From: Pseudomonas sp. ATCC PTA-122608
Lineage (GTDB): Bacteria > Pseudomonadota > Gammaproteobacteria > Pseudomonadales > Pseudomonadaceae
Reading direction: 5' to 3'
DNA length: 64,000 nt
Assembly: GCF_001952855.1 (NCBI RefSeq)
Contig: NZ_LPNO01000007.1
Coordinates: forward strand, 1-64,000
Part shown: positions 1 to 8,281 of the stretch, piece by piece
Layout of the letters: the number at the start of each line of letters is the position of its first letter
Numbering within the stretch: position 1 is the first letter of the stretch
The notes under the pieces: generated by a model
The model's input: the letters and a program-made list of their open reading frames with translations, nothing else
Told to the model about the DNA's origin: nothing
The model's database searches: none
Program-made: the position numbers and the translations under genes

Positions 1-265
1 GCTCACTTTTGAACAGCGCAAAAGTAAGCAAAACGCTCTTGCCCCACCACTCGGCACCTCGCTTGGGCTCGGTGTGCCCTCACTCCGGCTTTGGACCGTG
101 GGCCGCCGCGATGGGCCATCCTTGGCCCAGCGCGGCTAACCCGGCGTCCTGCCGGGTTACCCACGCTCCAAAGCCTGCGTTCGGCCAGCGTGGTTTAACG
201 GGGCGCCTAAGATCAAGATCAAAAGCAGATCAAGGGCACAGCGGCCTACCGGCCGGCTTGAGTGT
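1..265 (+). repeat. Long intergenic repeat, copy 1 (truncated by window edge)
   Basis: This stretch reads as one arm of a diverged inverted pair with 455-690. Both share the segments 'gccccaccactcgg', 'aagatcaagatcaaaagcag' and 'cacagcggccta', in opposite orientation. Short open frames exist, but their codon use is unlike the flanking genes and they seem to be by-products of the repeat. Similar long intergenic repeats are common in fluorescent pseudomonads. I see no gene here. Confidence 0.6.
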
Positions 266-311
266 GGTGAAGCAACAGCAACAGCAAAACCAGAAGCGGG
301 CACGGTCCAAA

Positions 312-411
312 TGTGGGAGCGGGCTTGCTCGCGAAGGTCGTTAACGATGACGCTTGCATCCTGATTCAACGCGGCGCCCTCAGGTTTTTCGCGAGCAGGC
401 CCGCTCCCACA
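312..411. repeat. REPIN (REP doublet)
   Basis: Two inverted REP units (tgtgggagcgggcttgctcgcgaa and ttcgcgagcaggcccgctcccaca) flank a ~55-bp spacer and would fold into a long hairpin. It sits at the centre of the inverted pair of longer repeats at 1-265 and 455-690. REPINs are non-autonomous elements mobilised by a RAYT transposase encoded elsewhere. Confidence 0.85.
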
Positions 412-454
412 GAAAAGCAGCTCTGCTTTCGCTCTGGATCTTGCCTCTGCTTCT

Positions 455-690
455 AACACTCAAGCCGGCCTGTAGGCCGCTGTGCTCTTGCTTTTGATCT
501 GCTTTTGATCTTGATCTGCGGGCCCCGTCAACCACGATGGCCGCAAGTAGGCGCGGTGGAGCGGGTAAATCGGCAGGGAAGCCGATTTAGCCGCGCCGGA
601 GTGCGGGCATGCCGAGCCTAGGCGAGGCACCGAGTGGTGGGGCAAAGACCTTTTGGTTACTTTTGGCTGGGCCGGCATTCCGGGCGTTTG
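455..690 (-). repeat. Long intergenic repeat, copy 2 (inverted relative to copy 1)
   Basis: Its reverse complement aligns over most of its length with 1-265: the ccccaccactcgg block, the aagatcaagatcaaaagcag block and the agcggcctaca/ggccggcttgag end are shared, while the middle is diverged. No coding region is supported. Together with copy 1 and the central REPIN it forms a composite palindrome of about 690 bp. Confidence 0.6.
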
Positions 691-714
691 CCAAAAGTGA
701 CCCGCTGTAAGAGC

Positions 715-867
715 CAGCCCTTTCAAGGTCTTTGGAAAAAGCCTAAAAACATGATCATTTTTTGACCAAAAGAGATGCTGACTGAACCAAATTCAACTCG
801 TTTTTTTCTTAATTTCAGCCTGGAATAGGCGTAGGACGCGATTTAGGCAAAGACCTTGAAAGGGCTG
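715..867. mobile_element. MITE-like element with 20-bp perfect terminal inverted repeats
   Basis: The 153-bp AT-rich segment begins with CAGCCCTTTCAAGGTCTTTG (715-734) and ends with its exact reverse complement (848-867). It is flanked immediately on both sides by the direct repeat GCTGTAAGAGC (704-714 and 868-878), which looks like a target-site duplication. The interior is too short to code for a transposase. This is the architecture of a miniature inverted-repeat transposable element. The mobilising transposase is not in this window, and the family is not identified. Confidence 0.65.
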
Positions 868-1006
868 GCTGTAAGAGCGGAACCCTAAGCCGCCGTTACC
901 TAAATAACGGATATACACCCAAACCCCCAGCCATCTATCACCTTCATAGGTGGAGTCAAACCGCCCTACCCCCTAGAATCCCCCCACGATTAAAGGAGAC
1001 GACTTC

Positions 1007-1786
1007 ATGCTGACGGTGATTTCCCCCGCCAAAACCCTCGATTTCGAGTCAAAGCCGGTCACCCCGCGCTTCACCCAACCGCAATACCTAGACCACTCCC
1101 AGGAGCTGATCGAACAACTGCGCGAACTGAGCCCGGCGCAAATCAGCGAATTGATGCACGTCTCCGACAAAATCGGCGGCCTCAACGCCGCACGCTTCGG
1201 CAGCTGGACCCCAGCCTTCACCCCCGCCAACGCCAAGCAAGCCCTGCTGGCCTTCAAGGGCGACGTCTACACCGGCCTCAACGCCGAAACCTTCAAGGAC
1301 GCCGACTTCACCTACGCCCAGGATCACCTGCGCATGCTCTCCGGCCTCTACGGCCTGCTGCGCCCACTGGACCTGATGATGCCGTACCGCCTCGAGATGG
1401 GCACCAAACTGCCCAACGCCCGTGGCAAGGACCTGTACGCGTTCTGGGGCACCCGCATCAGCGAGTGGCTCAACGAAGCCCTGGCCGAACAAGGTGATGA
1501 CGTGTTGCTCAACCTGGCCTCCAACGAGTACTTCTCGGCAGTCAAACGCCCGGCACTGAACGCGCGGATCATCAACACCGAGTTCAAGGACCTGAAAAAC
1601 GGCCAGTACAAGATCATCAGCTTTTACGCCAAAAAGGCCCGGGGCATGATGAGCCGTTTTGTGATTGAAGAACGCATCAACGACCCGGCCAAACTCAAGG
1701 AGTTTGACGTGCAGGGGTATCGCTTCAATGCGGAGCAGTCGAAGCCGGATAACCTGGTGTTTCTGCGGGATCACGCACCGGAATAA
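1007..1786 (+). CDS. yaaA: Peroxide stress protein YaaA (DUF328/UPF0246 family)
   Basis: Encodes a 259-residue cytosolic protein starting [15 protein letters not shown], the family's conserved N-terminus, with the conserved KARGMMSRF segment near residue 210. The length is close to E. coli YaaA (about 257). In E. coli YaaA is an OxyR-regulated protein that lowers unincorporated iron and limits DNA and protein damage during hydrogen peroxide stress; that role is inherited by family membership, not shown here. The ATG is preceded by aaaggaga at good spacing. The gene stands alone: repeats lie upstream and a REPIN follows its stop. No OxyR site was identified. Confidence 0.93.
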   Translation: MLTVISPAKTLDFESKPVTPRFTQPQYLDHSQELIEQLRELSPAQISELMHVSDKIGGLNAARFGSWTPAFTPANAKQALLAFKGDVYTGLNAETFKDADFTYAQDHLRMLSGLYGLLRPLDLMMPYRLEMGTKLPNARGKDLYAFWGTRISEWLNEALAEQGDDVLLNLASNEYFSAVKRPALNARIINTEFKDLKNGQYKIISFYAKKARGMMSRFVIEERINDPAKLKEFDVQGYRFNAEQSKPDNLVFLRDHAPE

Positions 1787-1812
1787 CTCAGCCTTTCTGA
1801 AACCGGAAACCC

Positions 1813-1905
1813 GTGGCGAGGGAGCTTGCTCCCGCTGGGCTGCGCAGCGGCCCCAAAAAAGCCAGGGCCGCTTCGCGCCCCAGCGGGAGCAAGCTCCCTC
1901 GCCAC
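1813..1905. repeat. REPIN (gtggcgagggagcttgctccc type)
   Basis: Inverted REP units gtggcgagggagcttgctcccgc and gcgggagcaagctccctcgccac bracket a short spacer directly after yaaA. The hairpin could protect the 3' end of the yaaA transcript. It belongs to a different REP subtype from the doublet at 312-411 but matches the one at 24254-24383. Confidence 0.88.
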
Positions 1906-2677
1906 AACAATTTCCTCGAATAAACCCCTCTTCAGCTCGAATAATCGTCATTTATTTGGCGTCAAAAATAATTCTTCAGAATCCCTAACATTTATTTCAC
2001 TCGACATTCGTCAATTTTTTTCGTAGTGGCACCACTTTTTTCAAGGAGTAGTGGCACAAAACTATTTAACCCTCGCAACTCCCCGCAACTACTGGCCCAA
2101 ATAGCAAGTGCTATCACAATAGTACTAGTGCCATCTTTTCTAATATTTCAAGAAATTTCCGGAAACAGGATGAGTGGACAGGAACTATGTCCTAAAGCAC
2201 CGCTCATACCACCGGTAACGATTATCTCTGCAGATGTAAGAGATGACTTACGTGGCGACCAACGGAAGTAGCAAAGTTGTCATACAGCTTTGACTCAATG
2301 GTCAAATCATCAACTGATTAGTTGAAGGCGGACGAAAAGTTTTCACTACTTTCTCCGACAAGGCCAAGGCTGAGCTCACCTGTATGGGTCAGTGAGACAA
2401 CCCAAGTTGTTGATATATAAGGGCTAAAAACCACTATCAACGCCTTGCGGCACTGGCGCCAGGCCCTTCCCCAGGAAGGCTGGCTGCATTTCAGGGCAAG
2501 CCCCAACAATAAGGCCACGTTGCGCACAACTTGAGTGCATTAGTTAGTCACTCGACTTTTAGTATGCCTGCACTGGATATACCGACGTTTACTCGTCGCA
2601 CTTTCCAGTGCCTGAGTGACGCTTCAAAACATGAACTCCGGCCATCTAGTGGCACGATTAACAATGAGGTAAATGCG
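1906..2677 (+). promoter_or_regulatory. Long AT-rich upstream region / leader of the alginate operon
   Basis: About 770 bp without a convincing gene, clearly richer in A+T than its surroundings up to about 2330. In P. aeruginosa algD has a long regulatory region bound by AlgR, AmrZ and other regulators and is transcribed by AlgU. Visible elements are GTAGTGGCAC at 2023-2032 and 2048-2057 with a related CTAGTGGCAC at 2646-2655; ACATTCGTC at 2004-2012, 7 of 9 bases like the AlgR box CCGTTCGTC; and an AlgU-like promoter candidate near 2182. Binding of any regulator is inference. Confidence 0.55.
2182..2208 (+). promoter_or_regulatory. Candidate AlgU (sigma-22/RpoE-type) promoter for algD
   Basis: GAACTA (2182-2187), 16 bases, then TCATA (2204-2208). 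The pattern resembles the GAACTT-N16/17-TCtgA consensus with a mismatch at the end of the -35 and two in the -10. It would give a leader of roughly 460 nt before the algD ATG, comparable in scale to the long algD leader known in P. aeruginosa. Selected by eye only. Confidence 0.35.
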
Positions 2678-3994
2678 ATGCGCATCAGCATATTTGGTTT
2701 GGGTTACGTCGGCGCGGTATGTGCCGGTTGCCTGTCTGCACGGGGCCATGAGGTCATTGGCGTAGACATCTCCAAGGACAAGATCGACCTGATCAACGCG
2801 GGCAAATCGCCCATCGTTGAACCGGGTCTGGGCGAACTGTTGAGCCAGGGTATCCAGACCGGCCGACTGCGCGGCACTACCAATTTCGCCGACGCTATCC
2901 GTGATACCGACCTGTCGATGATTTGCGTCGGCACGCCGAGCAAGAAAAACGGCGACCTGGAACTCAACTACATCGAATCGGTGTGCCGCGAAATCGGGTT
3001 TGTCCTGCGTGACAAGACCACCCGCCACACCATCGTGGTCCGCAGCACTGTGCTGCCAGGCACCGTGGCGAACGTGGTGATCCCGATTCTCGAAGACTGC
3101 TCCGGCAAGAAAGCCGGCGTCGACTTCGGCGTTGCGGTAAACCCTGAGTTCCTGCGTGAAAGCACTGCCATTGCCGACTACGATCTGCCGCCAATGACCG
3201 TCATCGGCGAATTCGACACCGCTTCCGGCGATGTCCTGCAGTCGCTGTACGAAGAACTCGACGCGCCGATCATCCGCAAGGACATCGCTGTCGCCGAGAT
3301 GATCAAGTACACCTGCAACGTCTGGCATGCGACCAAAGTGACCTTCGCCAACGAGATCGGCAACATCGCCAAGGCGGTAGGTGTCGACGGTCGCGAAGTG
3401 ATGGAAGTGGTCTGCCAGGACAAGACTCTCAACCTGTCCCAGTACTACATGCGCCCAGGCTTTGCCTTCGGCGGCTCCTGCCTGCCCAAGGACGTGCGCG
3501 CCCTGACGTACCGCGCCGGCTCCCTCGACGTGGATGCGCCGCTGCTCAACTCGCTGATGCGCAGCAACGAGTCCCAAGTGCAAAACGCCTTCGACATCGT
3601 CTCCAGCCATGACAAACGCAAAGTCGCCCTGCTGGGCCTGAGCTTCAAGGCCGGCACCGATGACCTGCGCGAAAGCCCGCTGGTGGAACTGGCAGAGATG
3701 CTGATCGGCAAGGGTTTCGACCTGAGCATCTACGACAGTAACGTCGAATACGCTCGCGTCCACGGCGCCAACAAGGACTACATCGAAGGCAAGATCCCTC
3801 ACGTGTCGTCCCTGCTCAACTCGGACTTCGACGAAGTGATCAACAACTCCGACGTGATCATCCTGGGCAACCGCGATGAGAAGTTCCGTGCCCTGGCGCA
3901 TAACGCACCCCACGGCAAGCAAGTGGTCGACCTGGTGGGCTTCATGTCCAAGGCCACCAGCGTAAGCGGTCGTACCGAAGGCATTTGCTGGTAA
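2678..3994 (+). CDS. algD: GDP-mannose 6-dehydrogenase AlgD
   Basis: 438 residues, matching the P. aeruginosa enzyme (436). It oxidises GDP-mannose twice with NAD+ to GDP-mannuronate, the committed and rate-limiting step of alginate synthesis, in the cytoplasm. The N-terminal Rossmann motif FGLGYVGAVCAGCL follows the start directly, and the catalytic cysteine lies in FGGSCLPKD at residue 268, the position of the known nucleophile. The reading frame is open further upstream to 2531, but the ATG at 2678 has GAGGT eight bases before it and gives the family N-terminus, so the extension is rejected. First gene of a twelve-gene operon; expression is expected to depend on AlgU and AlgR, as in other pseudomonads. 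Confidence 0.97.
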   Translation: MRISIFGLGYVGAVCAGCLSARGHEVIGVDISKDKIDLINAGKSPIVEPGLGELLSQGIQTGRLRGTTNFADAIRDTDLSMICVGTPSKKNGDLELNYIESVCREIGFVLRDKTTRHTIVVRSTVLPGTVANVVIPILEDCSGKKAGVDFGVAVNPEFLRESTAIADYDLPPMTVIGEFDTASGDVLQSLYEELDAPIIRKDIAVAEMIKYTCNVWHATKVTFANEIGNIAKAVGVDGREVMEVVCQDKTLNLSQYYMRPGFAFGGSCLPKDVRALTYRAGSLDVDAPLLNSLMRSNESQVQNAFDIVSSHDKRKVALLGLSFKAGTDDLRESPLVELAEMLIGKGFDLSIYDSNVEYARVHGANKDYIEGKIPHVSSLLNSDFDEVINNSDVIILGNRDEKFRALAHNAPHGKQVVDLVGFMSKATSVSGRTEGICW

Positions 3995-4078
3995 CAGCAA
4001 CGGCAAGTTTCCAGCGGCAAGCGTCCTGATCCCCGGCGCTTGTCGCTCGAAGCCTCCTTCACCTGCGGAATGACGCCT

Positions 4079-5560
4079 ATGTCCAAGTTAAAACACGTAC
4101 TCCTCCAATCCGCCGGCTGGCTGTTTTTCCTGAGCCTGCTGATGGGTCTCGCCCTGCTGTTGCCGGCGAGTACGTTCGACTCCGAGTCGAAGAATTTTAT
4201 TTTCCTGATTGGTGCCGTCGGTATCTGGCGCTACTCGATGGGTGCTACGCATTTCTTTCGCGGCATGCTGTTCCTGTACGTGGTCTACCCGCACCTGCGG
4301 CGCAAAGTGCGCAAGCTGGGCAAAGCGGCAGACCCGTCCCACGTATTCCTGATGGTCACCAGCTTCAGAATCGATGCGCTGACCACTGCCCAGGTCTACA
4401 GCTCGGTGATTCGCGAGGCCATCGAATGTGGCTTCCCTACCACCGTGGTCTGCTCCCTGGTGGAAATGTCAGATGAGCTGCTGGTCAAGAGCCTGTGGGC
4501 CAAGATGAACCCGCCGGACCACGTCAAGCTGGACTTCGTGCGTATCGCCGGTACCGGCAAGCGTGACGGCCTGGCCTTCGGTTTTCGCGCCATCTCCCGC
4601 CACCTGCCGGACGACCGCGCCGTGGTGGCCGTGATCGATGGCGACACCGTGCTCGCCGAGGGCGTCGTGCGCAAGACCGTGCCGTGGTTCCAGCTGTTCG
4701 GCAATGTCGGCGGCCTGACCACCAACGAGTTCTGCGAAGTCCGCGGCGGCTACATCATGAGCGAGTGGCACAAGCTGCGCTTCGCCCAGCGCCACATCAA
4801 CATGTGCTCCATGGCCCTGTCCAAACGCGTGCTGACCATGACCGGTCGCATGTCAGTGTTCCGCGCCAACGTCGTCACCGACCCTGGCTTTATCGCCGAC
4901 GTGGAAAGCGACTCGCTGCAACACTGGCGCCTGGGCCGCTTCAAGTTTTTGACCGGTGACGACAAGTCCAGCTGGTTCAGCCTGATGCGCCTGGGCTACG
5001 ACACCTTCTACGTGCCGGATGCCGCGATTCACACCGTGGAACACCCGCCGGAAAAGAGCTTCATCAAGGCCAGCCGCAAACTGATGTTCCGCTGGTACGG
5101 CAACAACCTGCGCCAGAACTCACGTGCCTTGGGCCTGGGGATGCGTCGCCTCGGCCTGTTCACCAGCATCGTGCTGTTCGATCAACGCGTGTCGATGTGG
5201 ACCTCCCTGCTGGGGCTGACCGTGGCGATCATCGCCACCTTCAAGTACGGCGGCGCGTTCATCCTCGCCTACCTGCTGTGGATCGGCATCACCCGCCTGA
5301 TTCTGACCCTGCTGCTTTCGTGCTCCGGTCACCGGATCGGCCCGGCTTACCCGGTGATTCTCTATTACAACCAGATCATGGGCGCGCTGGTGAAGATCTA
5401 CGTGTTCTTCCGCCTTGATCAACAGTCCTGGACACGCCAGGACACCAAACTGACCCGCGATTTGGCCAGCTTTCAACGTTGGTTCAACACCTGGTCGTCT
5501 CGGACCATGACCTTCTCCGCCGGCAGCATTTTCGTCGCCGTGTTGCTGATGATGGTTTGA
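4079..5560 (+). CDS. alg8: Alginate polymerase, glycosyltransferase family 2, Alg8
   Basis: 493 residues, like the 494-residue P. aeruginosa protein. It is the inner-membrane catalytic subunit that polymerises GDP-mannuronate into polymannuronate and extrudes it. Hydrophobic segments near the N-terminus and several in the C-terminal third flank a cytosolic GT-A domain with the nucleotide-sugar motif DGDT (Asp187, Asp189) and the downstream acceptor segment [10 protein letters not shown] with TGDD. Activity requires Alg44 and c-di-GMP. The ATG at 4079 was preferred over in-frame ATGs at 4040 and 4070 because CGGAA lies at suitable spacing and it gives the family length. It lies 84 bp after algD. 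Confidence 0.95.
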   Translation: MSKLKHVLLQSAGWLFFLSLLMGLALLLPASTFDSESKNFIFLIGAVGIWRYSMGATHFFRGMLFLYVVYPHLRRKVRKLGKAADPSHVFLMVTSFRIDALTTAQVYSSVIREAIECGFPTTVVCSLVEMSDELLVKSLWAKMNPPDHVKLDFVRIAGTGKRDGLAFGFRAISRHLPDDRAVVAVIDGDTVLAEGVVRKTVPWFQLFGNVGGLTTNEFCEVRGGYIMSEWHKLRFAQRHINMCSMALSKRVLTMTGRMSVFRANVVTDPGFIADVESDSLQHWRLGRFKFLTGDDKSSWFSLMRLGYDTFYVPDAAIHTVEHPPEKSFIKASRKLMFRWYGNNLRQNSRALGLGMRRLGLFTSIVLFDQRVSMWTSLLGLTVAIIATFKYGGAFILAYLLWIGITRLILTLLLSCSGHRIGPAYPVILYYNQIMGALVKIYVFFRLDQQSWTRQDTKLTRDLASFQRWFNTWSSRTMTFSAGSIFVAVLLMMV

Positions 5561-5596
5561 CCCTGCCAAGCCTGAATTAACTAGGAACTAAACACC

Positions 5597-6766
5597 ATGA
5601 ATAGCCAAGTAAACGCCAACGTTGTCCACGAATCCGAAGCCCAGCGCCAGCACGCCCGGGTAAAAATCCCGGCCAAGCTGCGCTTCTTCGGCGCCGACCA
5701 AACGCCAATGGAAGTGCGGGTCATCGACCTCTCCGCTGGCGGCCTGGCGTTCAACGCCCCGCAGCAGCCGCTGAAAGTCGGCGATGTGCACAAGGGTCGC
5801 CTGCAGTTCGTGATCGATAACTTGGGCCTGGCGATGGACGTCGAGCTGCAGATTCGCTCCTACGACCGCCAGACCGGCCGCACCGGTTGCCAGTTCCAGA
5901 ACCTCGATGCACAAGACATCTCCACCCTGCGCCACCTGATCACCTCGCACTTGTCCGGCGACATCGTGACCATGGGCGACGTGCTGGCGACCCTGCAACG
6001 CGACAACTTCACCAAGGCGCGCAAGGTCAAGGACAGCGGCAGCAACATGAGCGTCGGCGGCCGCCTGCGGGCCGTGACCTTCAGCCTCGGGATCTTCGTG
6101 GTGGGCCTGGCGGCATTCGGCTTCGTGGTCAAATCGGTGTACGGCATGTACTTCGTCAGCCACGCCACTTCCGGCCTGGTGAGCGTCCCGGGCATGAACG
6201 TGACCATGCCTCGCGACGGCACCGTGCAGAGCCTGATCAAAGGTGACGCGGTCGCTGCCAAGGGCGCGCCATTGGCGACGTTCAGCACCAGCATGCTCGA
6301 TGTGCTCAAGGGCCATCTGGACGAAGACCAACTGCAACCGGCCAAGGTTGAAGAGCTGTTCGGCAAACAAATGACCGGCACCCTCACCTCCCCGTGCGAC
6401 TGCGTCGTGGCCCAGCAATTGGTCGCCGACGGTCAGTACGCCAGCAAGGGCGATGTGATCTTCCAACTGGTACCGCGCGGCAGCCAGGCCAACGTTGATG
6501 CACGCTTCTCCTATCGCCAGTTTGCCGACGTTCGCCCGGGTACCCGCGTGAACTTCCAGGTGGCGGATGAAGAGCAGGTGCGTACCGGCACCATCGTCAG
6601 CAGCACCAGCCTCAACAGCAGCGAAATGTCTTCCGACATTCGCGTGCAGATCAAACCCGATGCCCCGCTGGACAGCACCTACGCCGGCCGCCCGGTTGAA
6701 GTGACCAGCGACCGCGGCCCATCCCTGAATTGGCTGATCGACAAAGCCATGGCCAACGGTCTGTAA
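5597..6766 (+). CDS. alg44: Alginate co-polymerase Alg44, PilZ c-di-GMP receptor with periplasmic HlyD-like domain
   Basis: 389 residues. An N-terminal cytosolic PilZ domain carries RxxxR as Arg17 and Arg21 and DLSAGG as Asp44 to Gly49, the same numbering as the c-di-GMP ligands of P. aeruginosa Alg44. A single membrane segment lies around residues 155-180 (FSLGIFVVGLAAFGFVV). The periplasmic remainder resembles membrane-fusion proteins, consistent with bridging to AlgK/AlgX/AlgE. Binding of c-di-GMP activates Alg8 post-translationally. The key ligand residues are intact, so the switch should be functional. Spacing to alg8 is 36 bp and to algK under 20 bp, indicating tight co-expression. Confidence 0.95.
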   Translation: MNSQVNANVVHESEAQRQHARVKIPAKLRFFGADQTPMEVRVIDLSAGGLAFNAPQQPLKVGDVHKGRLQFVIDNLGLAMDVELQIRSYDRQTGRTGCQFQNLDAQDISTLRHLITSHLSGDIVTMGDVLATLQRDNFTKARKVKDSGSNMSVGGRLRAVTFSLGIFVVGLAAFGFVVKSVYGMYFVSHATSGLVSVPGMNVTMPRDGTVQSLIKGDAVAAKGAPLATFSTSMLDVLKGHLDEDQLQPAKVEELFGKQMTGTLTSPCDCVVAQQLVADGQYASKGDVIFQLVPRGSQANVDARFSYRQFADVRPGTRVNFQVADEEQVRTGTIVSSTSLNSSEMSSDIRVQIKPDAPLDSTYAGRPVEVTSDRGPSLNWLIDKAMANGL

Positions 6767-6784
6767 GCAGAGGACATGCCTGTG

Positions 6785-8281
6785 ATGACTCTCTCAAAAA
6801 CACCGCAATCCCTGTGGGAGCGGGCTTGCTCGCGAAAGCAGTGTGTCAGCCAACACATGCATCAACTGACAGGGCCCCTTCGCGAGCAAGCCCGCTCCCA
6901 CATGGGAACTGCGGCGTTGCTGGCTGTTGCGGTCAGCCTCGCCGGTTGCGCCGGCCTGCCCGACCAACGCCTGGCCAATGAAGCCCTCAAGCGTGGTGAC
7001 ACGGTCACCGCGCAGCAGAACTACCAGCAACTGGCAGACCTGGGCTACAGCGAGGCCCAGGTGGGCCTGGCGGATATCCAGGTCGGCACCCGCGACCCCG
7101 AGCAAATCAAGCAGGCCGAAGCGACCTACCGCGCGGCCGCCGATACCTCGCCCCGTGCCCAGGCACGCCTGGGTCGCCTGCTGGTGGCCAAGCCGGGCGC
7201 CACTGAAGCCGAGCACCACGAAGCCGAAGGCCTGTTAAAAAAAGCCTTTGCCAATGGCGAAGGCAACACCCTGATCCCGCTGGCAATGCTGTACCTGCAA
7301 TACCCGCATGATTTCCCGAACATCAACGCCCAGCAGCAAATCAGCAAATGGCGCGCCTCGGGCTACCCGGAAGCTGGCCTGGCCCAGGTGCTGCTGTATC
7401 GCACCCAGGACACCTACGACCAGCATCTGGATGAAGTGGAAAGCATCTGCAAGGCCGCGCTGAACACCACCGATATCTGCTACGTCGAGTTGGCCACGGT
7501 CTACCAGGAAAAAGCCGAGCCGGAAAAACAGGCCGAACTGCTCAAGCAGATGGAAGCCGGCTACAGCCGTGGCGCCGTCACCGCCCAGCGGGTCGACAGC
7601 GTCGCTCGCGTGCTGGGTGATGCAAGCCTGGGCAAGACTGACGAAAAAACCGCCCAAGCGCTGCTGGAAAAAATCGCCCCTGCTTACCCGGCCTCCTGGG
7701 TCAGCCTGGCGCAACTGCTCTACGACTTCCCGGAACTGGGTGACGTCGACCAGATGATGAAGTACCTGGACAACGGCCGCGCCGCCGACCAGCCCCGCGC
7801 CGAACTGTTGCTGGGCAAGCTCTACTACGAAGGCAAGTGGGTCCCGGCTGACGCCAAGGCCGCCGAAGAACACTTCCAGAAAGCCGTCGGCCGCGAAGTG
7901 GCTGCCGATTACTACCTCGGCCAGATTTACCGCCGTGGCTACCTGGGCAAGGTCTACTCGCAAAAGGCCCTGGACCATCTGCTGACCGCTGCGCGCAACG
8001 GCCAGAACAGCGCCGACTTCGCGATTGCCCAACTGTTTTCCCAAGGCAAGGGCACCAAGCCCGACCCGCTTAACGCCTATGTCTTCAGCCAGTTGGCCAA
8101 GGCCCAGGACACGCCGGAAGCCAACGACCTGGCGACCCAGCTCGAAGCTCCGCTGACCCCGGAACAACGCGCCGAAGGCCAACGCCTGGTGCAACAGGAA
8201 CTGGCCGTGCGCGGCACCCTGGCCCAAAGCACGCTGCAATTGCACGCCCTGCAAGAAGAAGACGGCGAGGAATCCCTATGA
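6785..8281 (+). CDS. algK: Alginate biosynthesis TPR lipoprotein AlgK (N-terminus contains a REPIN)
   Basis: About 498 residues of Sel1/TPR-like helical repeats; AlgK is an outer-membrane lipoprotein scaffold needed to localise the porin AlgE. The lipobox LAGC (Cys55 from this start) follows AALLAVAVS, with mature protein [14 protein letters not shown]. The odd part is upstream: bases 6812-6903 are a complete REPIN read through in frame, giving [11 protein letters not shown] through [10 protein letters not shown] before the hydrophobic signal core. AGAGGA at 6769-6774 supports starts at GTG 6782 or ATG 6785; ATG 6776 is too close to it, and the ATG at 6902, inside the REP end, has no ribosome site. 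The likely product therefore has a signal peptide with a ~40-residue n-region. It overlaps algE by four bases. Confidence 0.9.
   Translation: MTLSKTPQSLWERACSRKQCVSQHMHQLTGPLREQARSHMGTAALLAVAVSLAGCAGLPDQRLANEALKRGDTVTAQQNYQQLADLGYSEAQVGLADIQVGTRDPEQIKQAEATYRAAADTSPRAQARLGRLLVAKPGATEAEHHEAEGLLKKAFANGEGNTLIPLAMLYLQYPHDFPNINAQQQISKWRASGYPEAGLAQVLLYRTQDTYDQHLDEVESICKAALNTTDICYVELATVYQEKAEPEKQAELLKQMEAGYSRGAVTAQRVDSVARVLGDASLGKTDEKTAQALLEKIAPAYPASWVSLAQLLYDFPELGDVDQMMKYLDNGRAADQPRAELLLGKLYYEGKWVPADAKAAEEHFQKAVGREVAADYYLGQIYRRGYLGKVYSQKALDHLLTAARNGQNSADFAIAQLFSQGKGTKPDPLNAYVFSQLAKAQDTPEANDLATQLEAPLTPEQRAEGQRLVQQELAVRGTLAQSTLQLHALQEEDGEESL
6812..6903. repeat. REPIN inside the 5' coding end of algK
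   Basis: tgtgggagcgggcttgctcgcgaa and ttcgcgagcaagcccgctcccaca are present in inverted orientation with a ~45-bp spacer, the same subtype as the doublets at 312-411 and 13951-14042. Unusually, this copy is inside an open reading frame and contributes codons upstream of the lipoprotein signal core. A stable hairpin this close to the ribosome-binding site may depress algK translation. Confidence 0.88.

Noticed and set aside
9..726. Open frames of about 90-110 codons on both strands
   Set aside because: They lie wholly in the repeated elements and REPIN, share sequence because the repeats are inverted copies, and have no ribosome sites or domain-like composition.
2026..2271. An 81-codon plus-strand frame in the algD leader
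   Set aside because: AT-rich, no ribosome site, no hydrophobic or domain pattern; better read as regulatory DNA.
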